Below, one piece after another: positions 25,367-33,317 of a stretch of DNA of 35,653 nt; position 1 is the first letter of the stretch; each line of letters starts with the position of its first letter. Source of the stretch: JAVBPB01 sp031549965 (GTDB taxonomy: Bacteria > Bacillota > Clostridia > Lachnospirales > Lachnospiraceae); the NCBI GenBank assembly GCA_031549965.1, contig JAVBPB010000146.1:1-35653 (forward strand), written 5' to 3'. Made by a program: the position numbers and the translations under genes. The notes under the pieces are model-generated. The model searched no databases, had not been told where the DNA came from, and saw nothing but the letters and a program-made list of their open reading frames with translations.

Positions 25367-26416
25367 GTGAGAAGCACCTACTTAAAAGAAGATGTAATAC
25401 TCATTCTAAAAGACATTACCGGATTAGTAAAACCACAATCTACAGAAGAAAGAGAAAAATTAATACAAGCAGGAAAACACTACTGTGAAATGTTACCAAT
25501 AGAATATACCCCCACTCAAGAATATATGGAAAGCTACGAAGATGCCCTAACCAATTATTCTGATTTAACAGCAAAGGCTATAGGAATTCTTGCGGACAAA
25601 ATTATAGAAAAAAGAGGTAAAAATGTTATACTAGTATCACTTGCCAGAGCCGGCATACCAATAGGGATATTACTAAAAAAATATATCTACTGGAAGTACA
25701 ACGTAAATCCACTTCATTATTCCATATCTATAATCAGAGGCAAAGGAATAGATAGCTGTGCAATAAATTATATTTTAAGCAAACATAAAGCAGAAGATAT
25801 TCTATTTATAGATGGTTGGATTGGAAAGGGAGCAATACAATTGGAATTAAAGAAAGAAGTAAGTAAATATATTGGACTGTCATCCGAACTTGGGGTAGTA
25901 TCAGATCCTGCCAACATCACCCAACTATGCGGAACCCATTCAGACATATTAATTCCTAATTCCTGCCTAAACGCCACAGTATCAGGTCTAATAAGCAGAA
26001 CCTTTTTAAGAGAAGACATTATTGGAAAAGAAGATTTTCACGGTGCACTTTTTTACGAAAATCTAATAAAAAAAGACCTATCCTACCAATTCATAAATAA
26101 AATAGAATCAAAATTTAAAAAAGAAAACACTCATGAAAAACTAATTCTAAGGCACACTGGTATAGAAGAGGTGAGTGAATTAGCAAAAACTTTTAAGATA
26201 AATAACATAAATCTTATAAAACCTGGTATAGGAGAAACAACAAGAGTACTTTTAAGAAGAATACCATGGAAAATACTAATTAGTAATCAACATAAAGAGG
26301 ATATTTGCCTAAACCACATAATCAAGCTTGCAAAGGAAAAAGATGTTCCTATTGAGATTTATCCTCTAAAGAATTACAAAGCATGTGGGATAATAAAAAA
26401 AATGGAAGATATATAA
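25367..26416 (+). CDS. Ter-module StiP/PRTase_1 protein with C-terminal PELOTA domain
   Basis: This 349-residue protein fits the second phosphoribosyltransferase-like component of the Ter biosynthetic module (called PRTase_1 or StiP). The main domain has SLARAGIPIG (91-100), SIIRGKGID, the PRPP-loop-like FIDGWIGKGAI (147-157), a Cys/His segment CGTHSDILIPNSCLN (188-202) and FHGALFYENL. The last 95 residues (about 255-349) are a PELOTA-type RNA-binding domain, with IEEVSELAKTFKINNINLIKPGIGETTRVLLRR. GTG at 25367 is chosen: AAGGTGG lies eight bases before it and only two bases separate it from the previous stop. A GTG at 25355 would overlap the upstream gene. The names imply either transferase or cysteine protease activity, and the sequence alone does not settle this. 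Confidence 0.85.
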   Translation: MRSTYLKEDVILILKDITGLVKPQSTEEREKLIQAGKHYCEMLPIEYTPTQEYMESYEDALTNYSDLTAKAIGILADKIIEKRGKNVILVSLARAGIPIGILLKKYIYWKYNVNPLHYSISIIRGKGIDSCAINYILSKHKAEDILFIDGWIGKGAIQLELKKEVSKYIGLSSELGVVSDPANITQLCGTHSDILIPNSCLNATVSGLISRTFLREDIIGKEDFHGALFYENLIKKDLSYQFINKIESKFKKENTHEKLILRHTGIEEVSELAKTFKINNINLIKPGIGETTRVLLRRIPWKILISNQHKEDICLNHIIKLAKEKDVPIEIYPLKNYKACGIIKKMEDI

Positions 26417-26442
26417 AATAATTGAAATCCGATGAAAATTAC

Positions 26443-26481
26443 AAAAAAACAACTAATCCTTTGAAACATAGTTGTTTTTTT
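26443..26481. terminator. Bidirectional terminator between convergent genes
   Basis: AAAAAAACAACTA (26443-26455) pairs perfectly with TAGTTGTTTTTTT (26469-26481) around a 13-base loop. Both strands end in seven Ts, so it can terminate the rightward Ter-enzyme operon and the leftward two-gene cassette. Confidence 0.88.
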
Positions 26482-26539
26482 GTTCACGCATTTGACGTGT
26501 CATATGTATGCAGATTTACATTTATTTTTACATAACTAT

Positions 26540-27031
26540 TTATTCTTCCTTAAATATTGTATGATGGGTTATTTGATATTCCACATCCCCTTCAGTAATT
26601 AGTTCATGATTAATTTGTATAACATCTGCATATGCAAATGAACATTCAAGTGCTTCATCTATATTTAATTTCATTACCCATGTCATAGTTCTGTCCATTT
26701 CATTATCAAATATTCTATGAGTATCAACTTGCCTTAACTCAGCTTCATCAATAAACTCTATACAATCGATTAATTTAGCCTTAAAGGTACTGTCACCACT
26801 TAAAAATTTTTTCCTACTGCCTATATACCTTTCGTAGAAACTTTTAGGGCAATATACTTTTCTTTTATTCTTTGGATAATGATTACAAACATATGTTTTG
26901 AATTTTTCTTCTTGAGCCCCTAAATCCAATAGTTTTTCAAAAGCTTCATAAGATGGCACTATGCATTTTATCTTTTTACTAGGAGTTTTGCTTGCTTCAA
27001 CTTCTTTTATCTGTATTTGTTTTTCCCCCAT
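26540..27031 (-). CDS. Unknown protein, second gene of a leftward pair
   Basis: This 163-residue soluble protein has no signal peptide or membrane helix. I do not recognise a family. It is rich in charged and aromatic residues; notable stretches are VPSYEAFEKLLDLGAQEEKF, CPKSFYERYIGSRKKFLSG and MDRTMTWVMKLNIDEALECS. The start at 27031 follows GGAGGAAAG at a wide spacing of about 11 bases, and the first 35 bases overlap the end of the 243-residue gene, so translation is coupled. Such overlap and constant order suggest that the two products act together. It sits inside the Ter locus on the opposite strand to most genes there. It could be a partner, an inhibitor or an effector of the PLD-like protein; nothing in the sequence decides this. 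Confidence 0.72.
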   Translation of the reverse strand: MGEKQIQIKEVEASKTPSKKIKCIVPSYEAFEKLLDLGAQEEKFKTYVCNHYPKNKRKVYCPKSFYERYIGSRKKFLSGDSTFKAKLIDCIEFIDEAELRQVDTHRIFDNEMDRTMTWVMKLNIDEALECSFAYADVIQINHELITEGDVEYQITHHTIFKEE

Positions 27032-27728
27032 TATTAAATCTTTCCTCCATCATTTGTAAATATTTTTTACAAAAATCTTCTTTATTAGATATATCCATTT
27101 TTTCATCAATATTTTCAAATTCTAAAGATGATGTATACTGAATATTTGATTTATCTAAATCAAGAACTAAATCCATATCCCTAATACTAATATAGTCCTC
27201 AATGTTATTTATCAAGCTTCTGCCATAATCATAATTTCTTTGAATTTCAATAAATTCATTGCTTTTACTCTTGTATCCATGTGGCTTTTCAATAGCGATA
27301 TCATATCCAGCATCAATAATTATCTTATGAGAATACCCATTAGAAATTTGTTTCATTATATTGTCTGTTGTATAATATAGCTTGTATTGAAAACTATCAA
27401 ACTTAGTTTTAAAGTTTTCAAATAACATTTGTAAAAACGGATGTTCTAATTTATTACTATTGTTTTTTTCAGCAATTACTTTATTGCCACATACTATAGT
27501 AATGTTTAAATTTGGGTTTTGCGACAATATTCTTTTAATAGTATTAATTAGTTGAGAATCTAAAAAAGAGCGCAATTCTCCAGACACAATGTATATGCTA
27601 TTTTTAGCATTCTCAATCATTTTTTCAATTTCGTTTGAGTCTAACGGTTTTGCTAATATAGTTCCGAATGGATCATCTGGGGTAATGCAAAAACTTCTTA
27701 TCTCCTCATATTTTTCATAACTATTCAT
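26997..27728 (-). CDS. Unknown protein with a possible degenerate phospholipase D-like fold
   Basis: This 243-residue soluble protein carries features of a PLD-like domain: a helix and strand IEKMIENAKNSIYIVSGELR (about 34-53), QLINTIKRIL, then NLNITIVCGNKVIAE, and later SHKIIIDAGYDIAIEKPHG in the place where a PLD enzyme has H-x-K-x4-D. The match is poor (H-K-I-I-I-D spacing), so it may be inactive or only fold-like. The ATG at 27728 is chosen because AGGAGG (27735-27740 on the minus strand) precedes it; the open frame extends seven codons further. A small hairpin, TCACC and GGTGA read on the minus strand, lies just before the ribosome site. The gene overlaps the next leftward one by 35 bases. 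Function is unknown; a nucleic-acid or stress role is a guess from the Ter setting. Confidence 0.72.
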   Translation of the reverse strand: MNSYEKYEEIRSFCITPDDPFGTILAKPLDSNEIEKMIENAKNSIYIVSGELRSFLDSQLINTIKRILSQNPNLNITIVCGNKVIAEKNNSNKLEHPFLQMLFENFKTKFDSFQYKLYYTTDNIMKQISNGYSHKIIIDAGYDIAIEKPHGYKSKSNEFIEIQRNYDYGRSLINNIEDYISIRDMDLVLDLDKSNIQYTSSLEFENIDEKMDISNKEDFCKKYLQMMEERFNNGGKTNTDKRS

Positions 27729-28338
27729 ACTTTTACCTCCTTTTTTCACCGTAAGGGTGATTAGTACCTCAATTTATAATTCTTAGTTATGTAACAGTAT
27801 ATTCATAAACGCTTGTCACATGTGAGCTTTTTAACAAAAAAAGCATATTATTAAATTCATCTCACATGTTTTTTTCAAAACCCAGATGAATTGTTCAATA
27901 TAATTCTTTAATTACGAACACTAATATTTATGTATTCTAACCACGTCTTTTAGTATTTTTGTTATTGTGCTGTTAAAGCAAACATATTAATTCTAACATG
28001 TTTTACTAATTTTGTCAACTCGTTTCCGATTTTATCCATCTAAAACCGCATCATTTTTGCACCGTACATTTTTACCACATTCTGAAAATTTATAAATCAA
28101 TTCGCTATAAATATAATACTAATTTATATTTAATAATTAATTAAGATATAAAACAGAATTTTAGGTCTTGTATAACAATTATACTCTTTATTACTTGAAA
28201 ATGCAATAGCAACTAACTATTTTCTGATTTTTTATGTATCATTTATAAATATAGCAGACATTTGTGACAAAATTATGGTTTTTACATTTAATTTATATAA
28301 AGCTGGCATTAAAAATAAATTAAACTGTATTAAAATCA
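27729..28338. other. 610-base noncoding gap with nested hairpins
   Basis: No credible gene is seen on either strand; the stretch is very AT-rich. Near its left end ACATGTGAG (27818-27826) pairs with CTCACATGT (27861-27869), and between them GCTTTTT (27826-27832) can pair with AAAAAGC (27838-27844). Seven Ts (27869-27875) follow on the plus strand, terminator-like, although no rightward gene precedes it. On the minus strand the structure would lie in the leader of the 243-residue gene. The rest (27900-28338) shows nothing I can name. It may be a decayed gene or an insertion scar. Confidence 0.45.
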
Positions 28339-29301
28339 TTATATTAACACACCATAATTCTGATAAAAAGCCACAATCTTCTTAGCCCAATTATAATGAG
28401 TCTTATATTCATTCATTCTGTCATTTGCCCTACTTCCAGCCACTAAAACCTGATTACCAATATCCCAATTCAAAATATCAACTGCATCATTATAATCTGC
28501 CTTAGAAACCATAAAAGCATTATTAACAAAAAGTATTTGTTTTGGATGAATAACAGTTTTACCAACAAACCCATTCAAACGATCCAACCTCAGTTCGTTT
28601 TCAAGACCCTTATCCCAATTATGGCCATCATAATATTCCCAAACAGGACCAGAAACCACATAGTCAAGACCAAAAACAGTAATAATATCCGATAATATAT
28701 TAGCAATTGGCTTAATATCATAAATAGATTCTGTATTTTGACGACGGAATCCAAAGGTATGACAAAAATCGTTTCCTCCAACCCTTACATTAAGTACCAG
28801 ATCACAAACTTGATCAAGTTTATCCTTTAGGCCATAAAGTATATCTTGCCTATACTTCAAATGTATAATAGAAGGGTCTTCAAATATTGGCATCATATAT
28901 ATTGGAGATTTAGATATTAAATTTATTTCAATAATTTGATTGATGTAAGAATTGGCATTTTCTAAATTAAATTTAGGAATAACAAATCCGGTAAGTATAG
29001 ATTGGGAATTTTTTAAGCGTATATATAATTTTGAAATTTGCTCAGGATTTCTTACCCGTATAAAAATCTTTGGGAGGTAAAACTCCTTATGATTAAAATG
29101 ATTAGCTAATGTATTTAGTATACCCAATAATGTATTTTCTGCCTCTTCTACACCATTATCATTAATAGTATCTTCTAAACACAAGGCAAGTGAAAAACTT
29201 GTACCAAATTTTCCATTTATAATTGAATCTGCTACAGTTGAATTGGTTGCAGGACAGTACAAAAGCGGCCCAACACTATAGCCTGATAAAAATGTGCTCA
29301 T
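28339..29301 (-). CDS. Ter-module HpcH/HpaI (CitE-like) C-C bond lyase
   Basis: This 320-residue protein belongs to the TIM-barrel C-C bond lyases related to CitE and HpcH/HpaI that travel with Ter genes. Family marks are LCLEDTIND (acidic metal-binding pair near 42-44), KIFIRVRNPEQI (substrate-binding Arg), MPIFEDPSI, LNVRVGGNDF with the Gly-Gly-Asn, and FVGKTVIHPKQI near the end, equivalent to CitE's GKxxIHPxQ. By family it would cleave or form a C-C bond in a small organic acid derivative; substrate unknown. GGAGGAAAT precedes the ATG at 29301. It is divergent from the protease gene, 187 bases away, and lies on the strand opposite to the two PRTase genes, so the module is split over several transcripts. 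Confidence 0.87.
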   Translation of the reverse strand: MSTFLSGYSVGPLLYCPATNSTVADSIINGKFGTSFSLALCLEDTINDNGVEEAENTLLGILNTLANHFNHKEFYLPKIFIRVRNPEQISKLYIRLKNSQSILTGFVIPKFNLENANSYINQIIEINLISKSPIYMMPIFEDPSIIHLKYRQDILYGLKDKLDQVCDLVLNVRVGGNDFCHTFGFRRQNTESIYDIKPIANILSDIITVFGLDYVVSGPVWEYYDGHNWDKGLENELRLDRLNGFVGKTVIHPKQILFVNNAFMVSKADYNDAVDILNWDIGNQVLVAGSRANDRMNEYKTHYNWAKKIVAFYQNYGVLI

Positions 29302-29488
29302 AATAATTTCCTCCTACTGTTTACATTCATATAATATCATTGTTTTAATAAAAATAATAGTCATTTATTTAAATTCATGATAAAATAAATGTAGAATTTT
29401 GTTACTAATCTACTTAGCCTTAAAAACTGTAATATGAACAAAATTTTATTAAATATAGACTTTTATTGAGAAGAAAATAGGTGATTCT

Positions 29489-30811
29489 ATGAGGATTACA
29501 AGTATGAAGGTTCGCCATAATATTATAAATATAACGTCCTTAATAACTTTTGCAAACATAAAAGGAGGAGTGAACCAGACATGCAAAGATGTATATTTTA
29601 TAAGATGTATTGGAACTGATAAAAACTATCTAAATGACATCAGAGACATAGATAGACTACTTACAGATAGAGAAAACAACAATCAGGGAAAATACACACG
29701 AGTTATGGAACTTCCAAGACTTGTCGCTCAAAGCGAAATTCTGTTTTATGCAAATGCATATGATGAATGGATGAAAAGTAAAAGTGAAGAAATTCATATA
29801 ACTCTTAAAAATAAGATTAATGGTAAATCAGTTGAACAAACACTGATAGAAGCTTTAAAAAGCATATTCCAAAAATATACTGAGACATCACAGAATATAA
29901 GTGATTCCATGCAAAAGAACTTTATTATAAAGATTGTTTATTGGCTGGATACTACAGCGGGGCAATTTTTAGAAGATTGGAAAGAAAGAGAATCATATAA
30001 ATATATCTATAGTGGAATTATAAAAAAACATGAATTTTTATTTTTATACTTATTGACTCTAATTGGTATTGATGTTTTGATTTTAAATCCTGAAAGTGAG
30101 TTAAATCTTGAAGCTCCTTTACTTAATTTATCCTATAAGTTACAGCTTGAAACCTGTTCAAAAGTAACCATTCCTGCATATGAGAAATCAATTTATAAAG
30201 GAGACAGATTAAATACTGATTATAATAATCAGATAAATGTGGAAAAGGGATTTGAAGAATTAGCATTACTCGCTTCATCAATCGTAATGATATCTGTACA
30301 TAATGAAAATAAAGAAATTATAGGCACTGGATCAGGGATTATGGTTAGTTCTAAAGGATATATACTTACTAATTGTCATGTAATTAGTGGAGGCAGTTTG
30401 TTTTTGGTAAGAATAGAAGGAGAAGAAGATGTATACGAGACAGATGAAGTTATAAAATATAACTGGATTTTAGATCTGGCGTTACTTAGAATCAATAAAA
30501 AATTAAAACCAATTCCCATATATGGAGGGGATAAAGAGCTTGCAAGGGGACAAAAAGTGGTTGCAATTGGGAGCCCTCTTGGTTTATTTAATTCAGTATC
30601 AGATGGTATTATTTCAGGATTTAGAACCATTGATGATGTGTGGATGATACAGTTTACTGCACCAATTTCACATGGAAGTTCTGGTGGAGCTGTACTTAAT
30701 ATGTATGGTGAAGTAATTGGAATTAGTACCGCTGGAATAGACCAAGGTCAAAATATCAATTTAGCTGTTGGTTATGAAAATATTAATAGTTTTGTAAAAG
30801 GTTTTCTATAG
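29489..30811 (+). CDS. Trypsin-like serine protease with N-terminal YceG-like domain
   Basis: This 440-residue cytoplasmic protein has no signal peptide. The C-terminal part (about 255-440) is an HtrA/trypsin-like protease with a complete triad: His297 in LTNCHVI, Asp329 in DLALL and Ser398 in HGSSGGAV; there is no PDZ domain after it. The N-terminal 250 residues resemble modules of the YceG-like protein encoded next: VYFIRCIG (about 35-42), then IIKIVYWLD (146-154), YIYSG and LIGIDVLILNPESE (191-204), in the same order and spacing. The start at 29489 has a weak AGGTGAT site; a second ATG at 29504 is possible. It is transcribed apart from the downstream operon, which has its own promoter. A role in processing a Ter component is inferred. 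Confidence 0.87.
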   Translation: MRITSMKVRHNIINITSLITFANIKGGVNQTCKDVYFIRCIGTDKNYLNDIRDIDRLLTDRENNNQGKYTRVMELPRLVAQSEILFYANAYDEWMKSKSEEIHITLKNKINGKSVEQTLIEALKSIFQKYTETSQNISDSMQKNFIIKIVYWLDTTAGQFLEDWKERESYKYIYSGIIKKHEFLFLYLLTLIGIDVLILNPESELNLEAPLLNLSYKLQLETCSKVTIPAYEKSIYKGDRLNTDYNNQINVEKGFEELALLASSIVMISVHNENKEIIGTGSGIMVSSKGYILTNCHVISGGSLFLVRIEGEEDVYETDEVIKYNWILDLALLRINKKLKPIPIYGGDKELARGQKVVAIGSPLGLFNSVSDGIISGFRTIDDVWMIQFTAPISHGSSGGAVLNMYGEVIGISTAGIDQGQNINLAVGYENINSFVKGFL

Positions 30812-30910
30812 TAATAGCTAATAAAAAAGTATTTTATTTCCTTAAAATGTTTAACAAATCTATACAAATATTAAAGTTTAATTAAAAATTGTAATTTTTG
30901 GCAAATATAG

Positions 30911-30939
30911 TTGAGAAAACGGTCTATTTATGTTATAGT
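30911..30939 (+). promoter_or_regulatory. Promoter of the yceG-telA-terD operon
   Basis: TTGAGA (30911-30916) and TATAGT (30934-30939) are 17 bases apart, and TGT (30931-30933) provides an extended -10. Transcription would start near 30946, about 80 bases before the YceG-like gene. The boxes look like the housekeeping sigma-A type, not an ECF type. Confidence 0.65.
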
Positions 30940-31025
30940 ATGTATATTTAATTTTGAAATATGGATAATTTTTAAATGCTTGTTAGTAAAAAAATTAGAT
31001 AAACTGATATTGAGGGTGAATACAA

Positions 31026-33317
31026 ATGTTTGAACATAAAAAACTTGAAAATTTAGTAGAATATTTTTATGATTTAAACCAACGACAGTATAAAAATGTA
31101 TTTTTTTATCGAATAAACGGATATAGTGAAGAAATTTGTTCATTTTTGCAGCAATATTTTGAAGCTGCAAGACAATACGGTGTTGTAATTGAAGGGAAAA
31201 TCCCTAACCCTGATGAGAAAAACCTTGCTTACTATGAAGAAATAATGGGATTGGACTTTTTGCTTAGTGTAGGTTTTCTAAATGCAAGCCTAAAAAAATG
31301 GCTTCCCAGAATGAATGATTTTCAACGTGGTAATCTTTCTAATGTATTGTATGATACTTTAGACCAAATGCGTAAAGAAGGAAAAAATGAGAATATGCTT
31401 AAAAATGCATATATCAAATTTATGTGTTGGCTGTACTACAAGTTTGAAAGAATTTTGAACCAACTTGGGAATAATAAAATACCAAAGATATTATACGAGG
31501 GTAATATAAGCAACTACGAATTAAAAATGTTGACAATCCTATCAAGTACAGGCAGTGATGTGGTTTTACTGCAATACATTGGAGACAATAATTATTTGAC
31601 TTTGGATAAAGAGTCAAAATATTCAATTTCCTATTCAATGACAGGACTTAAGGAATTTCCAGAGGGTTTTTCGATAAAGTGGATTAGAGAAAAAAATGAG
31701 AATCAAATGAAGATGGAAAAATTATATGGAGCCTTACCCCAATTGACCAACTGTACCAATGGATGGATAGAAGGAAAAGGGTTTGAAGACTTCTTAAAGG
31801 CCATTTCATTAAGAGGAGTAGATAATAAGTTTTTTTATAATTGTTTTTATAGAATAAATGGGGTAGAAGATAAACTTACCTTCTTAAATGAATTATATAG
31901 ATTTTACTTAGAACTTAAAAGTACCAAACGAAATATTGTAATTATTAATCATGATCTTAGTAAACCCTCTGTTGAGGAAATTGGACAGATTAAAAGAAGT
32001 AACTATTCAAATTTTCTACAGATGGTATCTGATTTGACAGCAAATATTCAATATACTGCAAACAATGAATTGCAGAAATTAATGAAAAAAGCATTTCTTG
32101 ATATATTGACTAAGGAATATGAAGAATCAGACAAGAATGTTAATAGAATCACAAATAAAGCTATTTATTTATTATGCTGGCTTAAGAGATATCAATCAAA
32201 GTTATTTTTAAACTGGAAAAATGCAGATATTTCCTGTTTTATATATTTAGGAGGCTGTAAGAATGATAATGAAGCGGATTTTTTAAAATTATTATCAAAG
32301 CTTCCAATAGATGTTTTGATTTTAGTACCTGATTTAAATGTTAAATGTTGTTTAGAGGATTCTTTTCTTTATGAGATAAATTATGTTAATTCTATGGAAG
32401 TAGAAAAGTTTCCATGTGATGGCACAGAGATACAAATGGGAACAACTGCATACCATGCTGAAAGGGAACTTGACAGATTAATGTATGAGGATTCAGGAAT
32501 TTATAGAAACCAACAATGCAGTAAAGCTTCCACAATAGTCCTTAGAACCATGTATGAGGAAATTCAAATACTTTGGGATCAGGAACTTAAATATCGTCAG
32601 AATTTTAATGTTGTAAATGGAGAAGTTAATATTCCTGCCATATTTTCAAAAATATCCGGAGTTAAGAATGGAGATATTACTCAGTATTGGATGGGGATAA
32701 AAAAATTAATTACAGACAATGCATATTTAATAAAAAGAACACCATTTATCAGTCAGACAGATCCTAATCCCATAAAACAGTTTGCAACAGAATTTTTTAA
32801 AGGCGGTAAAATACAAAGGAATAAGATAAAATCCCATAAGGCATACCAATATGGGGTATTAAGGGATGAAATTCAAGAGCATCTGCTTGATAAATTACAA
32901 TTGTTAATAGATTTAAAGAGTATTAAAGGAACCTTTGAAAATGGAACAGAGTATACCATTATATCTACTGTATTAAACCTAAATAAAGAGATTCTAAGAC
33001 TGATACAAAAATTTGATTTTACTAAGAAAAATCCAAAGATAATATATATAAATACTACAGAAGTAATGATTTCCTTAGAAGATAGTATTACAATGGCTTT
33101 TCTAAGCCTCACCGGTTTTGATGTTATCTTTTTTATTCCAACAGGTTATCAAACAGTAGAGAATCATTTTCAGTTAAAAATTATGGAAGAGCATCAAATT
33201 GGGGAATATATATATGATTTGACGCCTCCTGATTTTCATACAATAGCATTAAACAGCCGTCAGTCATGGCGGGAAAAAATTTTTAAGAGAGGTGGTCAAA
33301 ATGGGACTGGATTTTAG
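31026..33317 (+). CDS. YceG-like component of the Ter biosynthetic module, enlarged
   Basis: This 763-residue soluble protein resembles YceG of the B. subtilis yceCDEFGH stress operon, but is longer than the roughly 540 residues I recall for that protein. It contains repeated modules. Module 1: FFYRINGYSEE (27-36), IKFMCWLYYKFE (130-141), ILYEG (155-159), SSTGSDVVLL (173-182). Module 2: FYRINGVED (274-282), AIYLLCWLKRYQ (379-390), FIYLGG (405-410), LPIDVLILVPD (426-436). A third, shorter alpha-beta unit near residues 660-700 has PKIIYINTTE and LTGFDVIFFIPTGYQ. A C-terminal stretch, VNIPAIFSKISGVKNGDITQYW (split by my reading at about 545-570), is typical of YceG. The biochemical role is unknown. 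GAGGGTG precedes the ATG, and the 3' end overlaps telA by 17 bases. Confidence 0.82.
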   Translation: MFEHKKLENLVEYFYDLNQRQYKNVFFYRINGYSEEICSFLQQYFEAARQYGVVIEGKIPNPDEKNLAYYEEIMGLDFLLSVGFLNASLKKWLPRMNDFQRGNLSNVLYDTLDQMRKEGKNENMLKNAYIKFMCWLYYKFERILNQLGNNKIPKILYEGNISNYELKMLTILSSTGSDVVLLQYIGDNNYLTLDKESKYSISYSMTGLKEFPEGFSIKWIREKNENQMKMEKLYGALPQLTNCTNGWIEGKGFEDFLKAISLRGVDNKFFYNCFYRINGVEDKLTFLNELYRFYLELKSTKRNIVIINHDLSKPSVEEIGQIKRSNYSNFLQMVSDLTANIQYTANNELQKLMKKAFLDILTKEYEESDKNVNRITNKAIYLLCWLKRYQSKLFLNWKNADISCFIYLGGCKNDNEADFLKLLSKLPIDVLILVPDLNVKCCLEDSFLYEINYVNSMEVEKFPCDGTEIQMGTTAYHAERELDRLMYEDSGIYRNQQCSKASTIVLRTMYEEIQILWDQELKYRQNFNVVNGEVNIPAIFSKISGVKNGDITQYWMGIKKLITDNAYLIKRTPFISQTDPNPIKQFATEFFKGGKIQRNKIKSHKAYQYGVLRDEIQEHLLDKLQLLIDLKSIKGTFENGTEYTIISTVLNLNKEILRLIQKFDFTKKNPKIIYINTTEVMISLEDSITMAFLSLTGFDVIFFIPTGYQTVENHFQLKIMEEHQIGEYIYDLTPPDFHTIALNSRQSWREKIFKRGGQNGTGF

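Noticed and set aside
26997..27728. Active phospholipase D nuclease
   Set aside because: Only one HKD-like site is present and its spacing (HKIIID) does not fit H-x-K-x4-D, so only a possible fold relation is kept.
29489..30811. Secreted HtrA/DegP protease
   Set aside because: There is no signal peptide, membrane helix or PDZ domain, and the N-terminal domain resembles a cytosolic YceG module.
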